Shown: positions 24,145 through 35,673 of the stretch, piece after piece
Layout of the letters: each line of letters starts with the position of its first letter
Numbering within the stretch: position 1 is the stretch's first letter
NCBI GenBank assembly: GCA_030490835.1
Contig: CM059972.1
Location: 52,061,563 to 52,125,562 of the forward strand
From: Annona cherimola
Lineage: Eukaryota; Streptophyta; Magnoliopsida; Magnoliales; Annonaceae
DNA: 64,000 nucleotides
Direction of reading: 5' to 3'
The notes under the pieces: generated by a model
Told to the model about the DNA's origin: nothing
The model's input: only the letters and a program-made list of their open reading frames with translations
The model's database searches: none
Position numbers and translations under genes: made by a program

Positions 24145-24156
24145 TGGTATCAGAGC
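24145..24156 (+). other. Primer binding site, tRNA-iMet type (element D)
   Basis: TGGTATCAGAGC lies two bases after the LTR end. This is the standard Ty1/copia primer site complementary to initiator tRNA-Met. Confidence 0.9.
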
Positions 24157-24191
24157 AGGTCTTTGGGTTTCTACCAAAGAGATCTTATTTA

Positions 24192-25560
24192 ATGGCATCC
24201 CAATCAACTTTCACTCCTGCATTTACTGAAGGCTAGTCATTTACTAGGCCAGCATTATTTAATTGAAGTAACTTCGGTTACTGGAAGTTGAGAATAAAAC
24301 AACTCATTATGGCCACTGATATAGACTCTCAGATTGCTATCCAAGACAGAGTAACTCTACCAATTGGTGAAATAGCCTCTGAATGGACTGAAGAAGAAGT
24401 CAGGATTATAAGGAGCAATGCCAAGGCCATGAACTCCCTCTTTTGTGTTCTAACAGCTGTAGAGTATGATAGGGTATCCTCTTGTCAAACAGCTAAAGAA
24501 ATATAGGATACACTAAAATCAATATACGAGGGAACTTCTCAAGTCCAAAGGATGAGAAGAAATATATTGATTAGAAAACTAGAAAGCTTTAAAATGTTAG
24601 ACACTGAAAATATATCTAAAATATTTGCAAGATTTCCAAGATTATTAATGCATTAAAAGGTCTTGTAAAAGCATTCTCTAAATCTGACCAGTCATGAAGA
24701 TCTTAAGAGCTCTACCTGAGTCATGGACTCTGAAGTTTATAGCCATTGAAGAAGCAAAGGATCTGAATACGTTAAGACTGGAAGATCTTATCAGTTCTCT
24801 TATGTCACACAAACTGGCAAAGAGAAGGAACGAGGAACAGCATAAAAGAACAAAACTCAGAGGAATCCACATCATCCTCTCAAAATGATGACGAAGAGAT
24901 AGCTTTACTCACCCGGAGATTCAGAAAGTTCGTAAGAAAAGGGAAAAACTTCAAAGAATTCAAGGAGAGAAACAAAAAGAAGAAAAAAAAGGAAACAACT
25001 AAATGCTACAGTGTGGTGGAGTAGGACATATACAAGCCCAGTGTCCTACATCAGAAGATAGCAAAACAAAAGAACGACAAGAGAAGAAAGACAGAAATCA
25101 AAATAGAAAATTTCAGAAATCAAAAGGAAAAGGAATGTACGTAAATGAGGAGGCATCTACAACGAGCAGTTCATCAAATGAAGATAATGAAGAAGCAAAT
25201 TGTGCTCAAATAGTAAGAAGAAAGTAGTAAATCAAATGTTTCAAACTTTGGTAAGAACCAAGCCAAGCCAACATCTTTTAAACTAAGAATGAATCATGTT
25301 ACTTGGACAAAAAGGCCAACCTGAGAACCACACACTACGTGGATTCCCACTCCAAGACTCCCAAGGGCATACAATTTCTGCAACAAATTGGGTTACAAAA
25401 TGTATTAATGCAGAATAAAGAAATTACATGACCATGGTGCAAAATTGGTTTGGGTACCAAAAAGCATTGGATTTATGTCTTCCAAAGTAGAGCAATGTAG
25501 ACTCCAATGGCTTACTAACCAAAATGCACCCATAAAATGGGTACCAAAGAGATAAGCACT
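24192..25560 (+). pseudogene. gag: Copia gag of element D, many lesions
   Basis: The start is ATG 24192 (MASQSTFTPAFTEG), the counterpart of 44739 in E. Recognisable gag blocks are GYWKLRIKQLI, MNSLFCVLTAVEYDRVSSCQTAKEI and EDLISSLMSH. The first zinc knuckle (near 25005-25050, CGGVGHIQAQC) is frameshifted between its first two Cys. A second knuckle (25371-25413) has Cys and His changed to Tyr and a stop before the last Cys. Stops occur from residue 15 onward. In this lineage gag is long and carries a second knuckle after a coiled-coil region. The coiled-coil region seems largely deleted here compared with E. Confidence 0.82.
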
Positions 25561-25615
25561 ACATGATTTTATTTTACAAGTATGTCATAAAGCAAAGACC
25601 AACAATATTTGGTTC

Positions 25616-25731
25616 ATGGACAGTGGTTGCTCAAGACATATGACAAGAGAAAGAGGATTATTCCACAAAATCAAACCATGTAGTGAAGGAAATGTTGTAT
25701 TTGGAAATAATGAAAAATGTATAATAAAAGG
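25616..25731 (+). pseudogene. pro: Copia protease of D, N-terminal piece
   Basis: It opens with MDSGCSRHMT, the Ty1/copia protease active site (Asp-Ser-Gly). It runs to AAAGG at 25727-25731, where solo LTR G is inserted, and continues after the duplicated AAAGG at 31226. The protease would cut the Gag-Pol polyprotein. Confidence 0.82.
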
Positions 25732-26379
25732 TGTGGCGCCCCCAACTCGAGATGTCACATCCTAAGCCTTACTCCAAGATCTTATCGATTGGTAAATGTA
25801 AATCAGGATTGTTGCCCGGACCACGCTGCGGGTTCTTAATTGGATCTCGTCGAAATTTTTTTTATTCCTTTTCTTTCATCATTTCATTCATATCATAAGC
25901 AATGATACACTCGAAATTAATTGTACATATCATTCATGACATTTTGACTTGTGCTTCTACATTAAAGGTCCTCTTGACCTAGTCATGATATTTTCATTAC
26001 ATACATACATACATTCATTCAACCATCAGTTCACACAAAACTTAAAACTTTAATAAGTTCATATATGCCAACATACCTGAAAGCATACAATCATAGCATT
26101 CCATTCATCATGGTTAACCCTTTCAGCATACATGAATACCATCTTACACTTGTCATACCTTTCCTTAATGCTCAGGTCCATAACCTCTTGAACTTCCTTG
26201 CACCTGTCTAAGGTTTGAAAAAACAAAACGTGAGTGAATACTCAGTAAGTAAGCATTTTATTTCAAGGCAAGCACTTTCCTTTAAAACATTTCCATAAAC
26301 ATCCCTTCTTAAAACTATTTAAAAGCCACATTTGGGCTTGTTAAGGCAAAACATATGCGTTTTACCCTCTTTAAGTAAC

Positions 26380-26850
26380 TTTCTTTGGTCTTATGCGAAC
26401 ATTTGTAATGTTCCAAGATATTCACATAAAACCTTCTTTTGCCAATGAACGTTTTTATGTCCAAAACATTTTTCATCATAAGTTCCTTTAGCCAAGGGAC
26501 ATTTGATGTCTGAAAACATCTTTGACATAAACTTTCTTTGGCAATGGACATTTATATGTCTTGAAATATTTTTTCACATAAATCCTTTTGGAAACGGACA
26601 TTCATATGTCCTAAAACATTTTTCACAAAAACTCTTTAGCAAAGGACATTCATATGTCCAAAAATATTTTTCATATAAGCACTTTGGCAATGGGCATTTT
26701 ATGTCCATAAACTCTTTTGAAAATGGATATTCTTATGTCCAAACATATTTTCATATAAACCTTATCAGCAACGGACATTTATATGTCCTAAAACATTTAT
26801 CACATAAGCATATTGGCAATGGACATTTTTATGCCTAAAAATATTTATCA
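26380..26850 (-). repeat. Tandem repeat of about 57 bp with GGACATAAAAATGTCC palindrome
   Basis: Roughly eight degenerate units each hold a GGACAT...ATGTCC inverted pair, a CTTTTGGCAA-like word and an AT-rich TTTTTCACATAA stretch. The period is near 57 bp, a multiple of three, which is why a false repetitive ORF appears on the plus strand. The orthologous field in LTR C is 56330-56600. Confidence 0.75.
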
Positions 26851-27514
26851 CATCAATCCTTTTTATAATCCCCATCTTGGGGCTTGTTTATAACAAACAA
26901 GACGTATAAAACGTTTTCCATAAAAACTCTTCTTCATAATCCCCGTTTTGGGGTTTGTTTATAGCAAACAAGACATAAATCTTTTTTCATAATCCCCATC
27001 TTAAGGCTTATTTATAGCGAACAAGATAAAAAATACATAATCCTTTTCCTGAAAATGTTTTGAAAATATTTGCATAGAAAATATTTTCTTTCATCCTTGT
27101 TATTTACACTTTTTGTGTAAAACACCCTGTTTTTAGGGTAACTTGTTCATAATGGCTCATAAAATCCTATTTAGGATAACTTTTAGTAAAATTACTTTTA
27201 TGTCCCAATCTTTGGGTTTTTCAAAAGAAAACATATGCAAATGCATCTCTCCCCATCCAGGAGTGACACTTAACAAGTGATCAATCTACTTTTGGAAGAG
27301 AATCTTTAACAGCACGCGAGCCCGGCGGCTGTTCCTTCATCTTCTCCCATCTCAGGGAGGGCGCTGCTGGCCTCCTGTCATCCCTTAGCGACTTGGCCAT
27401 ATATAGAGTGGGCCCCTATCCATCTCCGACCGTGCTCTACAACCGACCTATTCCTTCTATTGGTGCACCATACATCATCATCATAAATGTTCATATGCTA
27501 GCATGATCTCATAA

Positions 27515-27665
27515 AATATCACAGATCGTAGTCTGTGTGGTTTAAAGTATCACAGATCGCAGCTTGTGTCCTTTTAAATCATCTTGAAAAATATCACAGA
27601 CCGTAGTCTGTGTCTTTTTAAATCATTTTGAAAAAGAACATCACCGATCGCAGTCTATGTCAACT
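27515..27665 (-). repeat. Four-copy repeat with ATCACAGATCG-AGTCTGTG core
   Basis: Four units of about 35-50 bp each carry ATCACAGAYCGYAGTCTGTGT, whose ends are inverted (CACAGA...TCTGTG). LTR C has a single degenerate counterpart near 55768-55790, so this expanded in the G lineage. Confidence 0.65.
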
Positions 27666-28786
27666 AGTAAAGGAGCGCACCCACTTTAACAAGTTATTAT
27701 TTGAAATCTAGTTTTCGGATGACCTTCCTTAAATTCTTTTAGTAGTATTTTGATTAAATTATTTTTTATAAGCATTTGAAATGTTTGAGAAAACAATATT
27801 TTCTAAAAATAGTTCTTGAAATAAATCTTGAAATTATCATGTTAAAGAAACTTCAAAACTTTTAATTTCCCAGAATAATCAACATATTTCCCTAATATTT
27901 TCCTGGTTTTCATTTCGGAGCCTTTGCCCACAAAAGTTATGCAATTGCATCATTCCCTTTTTTCCATCCTGAGATCATCTCTTTGTCCACATGTCCTTCT
28001 TATTATTCTTATATGAAAAGGAACTTGCATAGCCTTTTGTATACTATTTAAGCAACCTGAAATCAAATTATTTTAGGAAATCAACTTATCAGGTTGGCCA
28101 TCCTTAAATCCCTTTTAACAACATCCGTATAAATATTGCCAATACAATTTCATAATATTTCCTTATTTGAAGAAAATCAAAACTTTTTTAACATCATTTC
28201 AAACCGATGGACCACGTCCAAATCATTGCTTACATTTAAGTGGTCTAGCATGAAGAAATCAATTTATTCCTATAAGCCAAATCCCTTTTTGTTTATCTTT
28301 CATAATCATAGTTGTTTATCACAAAATCTCGTATGAGTAAACTTAAACTCATTTGGAAGTATTTGTTTGTGAAAAGGGTCTAAAATCTCTTTTCCTTTTA
28401 AAATCCTTTTAAAAACAACATCATGAAGAACTTGCTTACTTGAAAGAAAATTCTTAAAACCATTAATATAAAATGTGAAATCCTTTGGGAATAACATCAT
28501 GATTGTAAGAAAATTCTTAAAATCATCCACATAAATCATTCCTAATCCTTGAAACACTTGTGATAAAGTAATTATTTGAAAAGTGTTGCTTGCTTCTCAT
28601 GAAGCAATCCTTGAGGCTTTTCATTCAAGTCATCCTTTTCAAAACGTGTGACTTTTTATTAAAGCCATCATTTTCAAATCTTATGTCTGCCATTCGTAAG
28701 AAATTCATAAAACATCAATCATAAACATATTCAACCATTTCAACATATAAGAGAAAATCAATATTTTGGGAGGTTCGCTTGCTTAC

Positions 28787-28834
28787 CTGAGATAGTCTTA
28801 ATCCCCTTCTCCATATACTTGTTCTTGCCTTTAC
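28787..28834 (-). other. Putative mini-exon in Ty3 LTR G
   Basis: On the minus strand a 48-nt block follows ATTTTCATTTATCTAG and ends CTCAG before GTAAGC. Its sequence is clearly homologous to 22246-22292 in C. The following acceptor-like TTTTTTCAAACCTTAG is at about 26223-26208. Confidence 0.55.
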
Positions 28835-31220
28835 CTAGATAAATGAAAATGATATTTCATTTATATGCATAAATTTTCAAATACTTTCATCCCTTAGGGT
28901 TTTCCAACCTACATAAATCCATTTGGATTTACATTAAACTAGATTAACCCACTTGTCTTTCAAATTAGGTGTCCATTTTTCAAATCCCTCATTGATATAA
29001 CTTGTGCTTCCGTAGCACCCATTCTTTTTTAAAATCCACCTCTAATAGGTTAAACCCCCATAATCACTTATGATACTTATTTATATCCCATTGTAAGTTA
29101 AATTTCATCCCAAAAATCTAGAATTTAACATTTATTTTGATTTATTCCTCAATTTGTCCTTAATGCTAAAATCAGACACATTGATCTCTCTAATTTTTGA
29201 ATCACAATAAAATCAAAGAATTTAAATTTGAAATTTTCAGACAGCTCTAATCACATTAATTATTAGATATATTTATACCCTTCACAAATCAATTTTTATT
29301 TTGTTCTAGTGTTACTCAGGATGTTTTACGTATCATATAAAATTTTCAGCACAAAATTCCTTGTATAAAAATCATTAAAAATCATTTGGTGCAGCTGATC
29401 CTTACACCCATTCTACACTGTTCAGGTTGATTTTCCCAAATTTTTAATTTACAACCTGCTTATTATTTTAAGCTGACACTTTGGTCGTTCCTTAATCATC
29501 CTCTCATGATTTCTTATACAAATTTTCATGCTAAAAATTGTTCATTTACTGTTTGGTTCATATTTTTCTTTCCTATTTCAAATTCAATACATATGAACAT
29601 ATCCATGTGATTCATTTTACCCTTATAAGTATTAACACATAATTTATATGAGTGTTTGGTTTGTTTAATCATTCATAAAGTATTCAAGAAGATATTTACC
29701 CATGAATTTAATATTTATAACCATCTTTACATTAATCATCAACCAAACATGATTTGGGTTAAAGTATATGAATCAAAAACGTATAATACTCACCCAAATT
29801 AAACATGAACCTGGGTAAGCCTTGTTGAATCCTTTTTTCCTTCCTTTATTCTTCCTTTTCCTCCTTGCTTGGCCTGCTTGGGACGTCCCTAGATGCTACC
29901 CCTTTGTGAAGAAAATTTTCTCTCTCATTCTCTCTCCTTTTATTGTTGGAACGTCCACCTTGCTGCCCACTTTCCTCCTTATTTCCTCCTTTCTTTCTGC
30001 CCAAGAAACCCCTTTATATATATTTGGGATTTTAACCTTGGTTAGCCATCATTTAACCACGGTTAAGGAAGCTTAATTGCCCCAAAATCCATTCATATTG
30101 TTGTCCATCCATTCACGTCCCCATGTAGCTTGATTTTTGGCATTTTATGCCATCAAAATCCATCTCATATTAATGTCATTTAACATACCTAGTCATATAG
30201 ACTAATGATATGTGATTTTAGCATTTTTAAAAAAATCACAAAATCAACCCAAATGCCCCTTGGACGTCCCCACCTAGGGTAGCCCCTTTTGGATTTTTGT
30301 GGGCATAAAAATCTGCCCAAATCCACCTCATTAAATGCCCATTAATGTGCAGCCCTTTTTCATTTGATTTTCTAAATTTTTGGAAATGCAAAATGCTCCC
30401 AAAAATTCCTCCTTATGCCACCTCATTTTGTCCATTTAATTGCCTCATTAAATCATTGATTTTTGCATTAATTGCATTGATCCCAAATAGATCCTACGAT
30501 GACATGTGTCTCATATTCCTTTCAAAAGTCAACTTTCCATTTAATGAGTTGGCTTTAAATCTTGCTCGATGAATCCCACGTTGACACGTGTCACTTGTCG
30601 CTTTCAGTTCATTAATGGCATGTCACTTGTTAAGAACAAAAGTCAGCCGCTTTCATCCTTTAGTGATTAAGAAATTTCACACGATAATAACTTAATCAAA
30701 CCTATCTATAAGATTCACCATATCATTTTAATCGTTCATGTCAAATTTCATCCCAAAATAACCTTTCTAGCATAAGTTATGGCCATTTGAAATCAACCTT
30801 TGGATTTGGATGAAAATAAATCATTATCACCCTAATCTCATCATAATTTTCATAATCCAATCCATTCATAAGGTCGGGCACATACTCATGTGCTTACTTT
30901 TCAAATTTCATCTCATTCCACCTTATAGGCGTCAAGTTATGAATTTTTTAACATTTATCACCTTATATTTATAATTATCATCATCATTTCCACTAATTAC
31001 ATCATAATATATGATATAATTATTCATAATATATCCACATTTTCTAATCCTCATTAGGCCTTTTTTTGAGCTCATTAGCTCATTTGGGCTAAGATGATTA
31101 ATTTAAGCACCTTACTTAGTCATTAGCCCTAATTTCATCCATCAACGTAAACCATATCATTAACATAATTTACATGTACAATTTACATACAAGGGGTTCT
31201 ACTTGGGTCTAGGTATCACA

Positions 31221-31275
31221 AAAGGTAAAAGAAATATTTATGGCATTTCAAATACATGTATTGAAGATGTACTAT
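31221..31275 (+). pseudogene. Short protease-region fragment of D between G and K
   Basis: AAAGG and the next 50 bp encode the KRNIYGISNTCIEDVLL-like stretch that follows the protease in E. It ends at ACTAT, the target of Athila solo LTR K, and resumes at 33505. Confidence 0.75.
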
Positions 31276-33504
31276 TGATGATTGGAAATTAATAATATAT
31301 TTTGTGGGTATTTTATACCAATTTGGTGGGTAATTAATTGGGTTTAATGTGAAATTTGGTGTTAAACATGGTTTTGCAACATTTTGGTATTAAATATTAA
31401 TTTCAGGTTATTTAAATAATTTTTATAATCTTTTGGCTTGAAATTATAATTTTATTTGTTGCCATAAAATTAAATGAGTTTGAATAATTTTTATATTGTA
31501 ACCCCATTTATTAATTTGAGTAATTAATGACTTAAAACATTTTTTATGCAGGAAAAATAAGTTTCAGCGAGTGGGCCCCACATAAATTGGACCGTCCATT
31601 AAATCCAGTAGCCCTTGCAAATATAGTGGCCCACCATCCAGTCGTCCATCTCAGAGATGATGCAGCGATCCAAGCTTCCAGAAATAAATCCCAACCAACC
31701 AATTTAATACCGTTCAAAAATCTGAGATGCAGAAATAATCAGCACCGTCCATTTAAGTGGGCCCATGCAGAAATCCAGAAAGCATCAGCAACGTCCAGCC
31801 AATCCAGAAAAGATCTGCACCATCCAATTAATTCAAGCTACCCAGTTGAAGTCTTCAAACACCGCCCAATCTGAATTAAGCGGTCCAGATTTTTTATTCA
31901 ATCCAGGTCGTTGATTAAATTAAGCTGCATCCAGTAGCCGTCCAAAGCATCATCAACAGCAACCGTCCAAAATCATGCAGCCATATGGACCGTCCAGAAT
32001 TTCAGCAACTTAATCACATGAACCAGCAGCAATTCTAAATGATCCAAACCATCCAAATCATAATGCAATTCAAATTGCATAATGATGCATTGATTGGCAA
32101 TAGCAGAATTCAACATGGAAACGGAATCAAGAGCCCCACATGATCAGCAACATCTAGATATTTCTCAATTAATTCCAGGCGTCCAAAAATTCACATGGGC
32201 CCCACAAGCTGTCCACACAAATAACTGTCCAGATTGTCGATTTCAAAACCATGCAAGATCATCACTGCCCTTAGCATGTAGCTGTACATGTCAACCATAA
32301 GTTGTCCAATTAATCCAGATTACCACCACCCAATTAATTCAAGCTGCTAATTGCGAAAATTGATGTGGGGTTCGCTGTTTATAACCATCCAGCCGTTCCA
32401 TTATTCCAGACCGTTGAAAACGAACGGCCAGCAAGCGTCCAAGATTATGCTGAATTCTAATTCAGTTGTCCAATTTGCTTACACAATCCTAGCAAGGGTT
32501 ATGCAATCCAAGACCAATACGAATTCCATTAGCAAATTGCGCATATATGCAGCTATAAAAGGGGAGGGCAGAAAAATTTCAGAGGGAATTAACGAGCAGC
32601 AGAAAAATTCCAACCCAGAATTTTAAGAGAGAAAAAGAGAGCAAGGAGGCGGAGAGCACGGGCAAGAGGCGGACCGGCGAATGGCGTGGAGCAGACAACA
32701 CACCATCGGGAACTTCAAACCAATAAGCTTTCCTATCTTTTTCCTTTTAAATTTTTATTGCTTTGTTTAAGATGGATTTGGATTTTAATTTTATTTTGGA
32801 CTTAAACATGCTTGGCTAAACCCTAAATATAGGGTTTATGATGTATTATGCGTACAATGTAGCGTGGTGTGAATTTTTAATTTATTTATGATGGATATTG
32901 TTGTTAATTTAATATCTTGTGATTTTTATGATTGCTTTGTACATGAGCCCGTACTTTAGCATGATTTCATATATTAGGTGCTGGAATCGAGAGGTGAAAA
33001 CCTAATATACGATAATCAAGATATTAAACCTGAAAATCTAAGACCATGAGAATAGGCATGATGACTTTGAGGAATTTCATGAACAAACCACAGAACTTAA
33101 TAGATTCTAATTAACTTAATCCCATGAGAATAGGTGGTTAAGAAAATTAGGGTACGCCTTGTAGGTTTTGAGAGAATGTGCAAGGATAAATTAGGGATTG
33201 TTCTCCTTTAACAAACAATATCCAAATTAAATAATTATACCACTACCCGTTGCAAAAGACGCATGTGAAATCCTAGACCCTAGGTACTCGCATTCTCGTT
33301 TTCTCTACTCATTCTAATTTGCAATTTTCTCTTCCCATTTTTCTACTTCTTTTCCATTTTATTTACGATATTCCCTTCCCACTTTTCTATTTTATTCGAC
33401 ACGAAAGCGTTTAAAAGTAAAGTTTATAGTCTCGAATTCCCTGTGGATCGATAATTTATATACTATAATCTACGACCCGTGCACTTGCAGTGAGATTGCG
33501 AACA
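31276..33504 (+). mobile_element. Solo LTR K of the Athila family
   Basis: It has TGATGATTGG... to ...GCGAACA ends, 2229 bp, flanked by ACTAT (31271-31275 and 33505-33509). It is homologous to the LTRs at 249 and 14589 but clearly diverged, especially in U3, which keeps the same word vocabulary (GTGGGCCCCAC, ACCGTCC, CAGCAGC). The leader from GAGAGCAAGGAGGCGGAGAG to AACCAATAAGC and the U5 are well conserved. The ORFs inside (31587, 32094, 32351) are not shared with the other copies. Confidence 0.9.
32554..32560 (+). promoter_or_regulatory. TATA box of solo Athila LTR K
   Basis: GCAGCTATAAAAGGGG is at the same relative place as in the full-length Athila LTRs, about 100 bp before the conserved purine-rich leader. 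A solo LTR with an intact promoter could start transcription into D on the plus strand. That is inference only. Confidence 0.65.
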
Positions 33505-34902
33505 ACTATTTATTGTAGGAATCAAACATAATCTAATGAGCATTAGTCAATTGTGTGACAAAGGCTATAAAGTTATGTTTGAATCCTCCATATGCAATGT
33601 TTTCAATGAAGATCACATAGTCTTTAGTGGCAAAAGATATGAAAATATATATATGGTTTCCCTTGATGAACTTGATAGACAATATCTCATAGCTATTGAT
33701 AATGATCTATGGATATGGCATAAAAGACTTGGACACATAAATATGTCAAACATTAAATCTTTGTGGAAAAAGACCCCAATAGAAGGCTTATCAAAGCTTA
33801 AATATGAAAAGATAAAATTTACAAGGCATGCCAACTACCCAAGCAGCCTAAAATGTCATTTTCCTCCAAAAAGAAAATCTCTACAACTAGGGCACTTGAA
33901 CTATTACATATGGATCTGTATGGGTCATCTGACATCTTGACTCTTTGAGGGAAAAAGTATGTTTTTATTATTGTTGATGATTTTTCAAGATTTACATGGA
34001 TAATACTTTTAGCTAGCAAAAATGAAGTCTTCTCAATGTTTATTACTTTCTCAAACTTGGAGCAAAATGAAAAGAAAAATATGATCATATCCATTAGAAG
34101 TGATCATGGTGGTGAAATTGAAAACAAACGATTTATAGAATTTTGCAATGAAAAAGAAATTCATCATACATTTTCTGCACTAAGGATTCCTCAACAAAAC
34201 GGGGTAGTTGAAAGGAAAAATAGAAAAATACAAGAGATGGCCAGAACTATGCTAAACGAAAGTAAATTATCTAAAAAATTTTGGGGAGAAACTGTAAGTA
34301 CAGCATGCCGTGTACTAAATCAAGTTACCATTAGAGCAATCTTGAAAAAGACTCCATATGAGCTATAGAAAGGTAGAAAATCAAATATCTCATACTTCCA
34401 TGTCTTTGGCTGGACATGCTATGTACTAAATAATGAAAAAAATAAATTGAGAAAAATTAGATGCTAAAGAGATGAAGCAATATTTCTTAGATATTCATCA
34501 AATAGCAAAGCATATAGAGTCTTTAACAAAAGAAATCAAGTAGTAGAAAAATCAACACATGTTGTCTTTGATGAATTTAATGCTAATCTCAAAAAAGAGG
34601 ATGAGCTAAGTGATGTAGATGACCAGTCAAAGAATCCTGAAAAGCCGCAAATGGAACAGCAAGGAGAATTGGAAAGAAAGCAAGAGCAATCCCCAGACGA
34701 AAGGGTAAGTGAAGGTAATGGTTCTTACAAACCTCCAAAGGATTTGAAATTCAAAAATGATCATCCAATTGAACAAGTAATTGACAACATATATGAAGGG
34801 GTAAGAACAAGAGGATCTGGACATAATATATGTGGACATTTTATTTTTGTATCCAAAATAGAGCCAAATTCAATTGATCAAGCTCTTAATGATGAAAATT
34901 AA
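33505..34902 (+). pseudogene. int: Copia pre-integrase and integrase of D
   Basis: The first part (33510-33940) holds GIKHNLMSISQLCDKGYK and the His-bearing WIWHKRLGHINMSN. The cysteine pair of the zinc finger is disturbed (FTRHANYP in place of CKACQLSKQ). The DDE core follows: IIVDDFSRFTW, IRSDHGGEIEN near 34095 and NGVVERKNRKIQEMA near 34205. A copia C-terminal region and an acidic linker come next. Stops at 33947, 34365 and 34902 and a frameshift near 34455 inactivate it. Integrase would insert the cDNA. Confidence 0.86.
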
Positions 34903-35673
34903 ATTTTAGCAATGCAAGAAGAGCTAAACTAATTTGAGAGGAATCAAGTATGACACCTAGTTTCTAGTCCAAAGATTGCACAATTATTGGTCCCAAATGA
35001 GTTTTCAGGAGCAAACTAGACAAAAGTGGACTCGTGTTGAGAAACAAAGTCAGGCTTGTGGCCAAAGGGTATTCCTAAGAAGAAAGAATTAATTTTGAGG
35101 AATCATATGCTCCAGTAGGTAGATTGAAAGTCATACGTATTCTACTAGCTTTTGCATTTCACATGGATTTCAAACTGTTTCAAATGGATGTAAAAAGTGC
35201 ATTTTTGAATGGATGCCGAAACAAGGAGGTATATGTTGAACAACCTCTTGGTTTTGAAGAGAAAAATCAATCCGAATTTGTTTTTAAGTTAACCAAAGCT
35301 TTGTATGGATTAAAACAAGCTCCAAGAGCATGGTATGAAAGGTTAAGCAAATTCTTGATTAATCGTGATTTTCAAAGAGAAAAAGTTGATACCACATTAT
35401 TTATCAAATACGAAGGAAAAGATATATTGATTGTTCAAATTTATGTGGATGATATTATATTTGGTGCTACTAATGAAACTCTATGTCAAGAATTTTCTAA
35501 GATTATGCAGAATGAATTTGAAATGAGCATGATGGACGAACTAAATTTCTTTCTTGGGGTGCAAATTAAGCAAATAAGTGAAGGCATCTTCATAAATCAG
35601 TCCAAATATGTCAAGAAATGCTCAAGAAGTTTGGAATGCAAAACAGTAAAGGGGCAAACGCACCTATGAGCTC
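34903..35673 (+). pseudogene. pol: Copia reverse transcriptase of D, cut by element E
   Basis: The N-terminal RT (to about 35120) is full of stops. 35124-35669 is open and carries [35 protein letters not shown] and catalytic IYVDDIIFGA, with YVDD at 35442-35453. The frame is lost near 35610. The sequence stops at AGCTC (35669-35673), where element E is inserted, and resumes at 46552. Confidence 0.87.

Larger units (their letters stand above)
25732..31220 (-). mobile_element. Solo LTR G of the Ty3 family, 5.49 kb
   Basis: It is flanked by AAAGG on both sides (25727-25731 and 31221-31225). The two sides join in frame within D's protease. On the minus strand it reads TGTGATACCTAG... to ...GGGGGCGCCACA. 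There is no internal region, so it is an LTR-LTR recombination product. Minus-strand contents are the purine-rich leader (about 29990-29820), donor-like GTGAGT at 29793, the mini-exon 28834-28787 and an acceptor at 26209-26208. Two tandem-repeat fields (26380-26850 and 27515-27665) lie between the last two. ORFs such as 26503-26838 and 29822-30076 are repeat or low-complexity artefacts. Confidence 0.9.

Noticed and set aside
26503..26838. 111-codon ORF with 19-residue repeats in solo LTR G
   Set aside because: It is the translation of a 57-bp noncoding tandem repeat antisense to the LTR. The homologous field in LTR C has no such frame.
29822..30572. Hydrophobic ORFs near the right end of solo LTR G
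   Set aside because: They are on the plus strand, antisense to the LTR, and arise from the CT-rich complement of the purine leader.
31587..32626. Three ORFs in solo Athila LTR K
   Set aside because: They lie in U3 and are not conserved with the LTRs at 249 and 14589, which have different open frames there.
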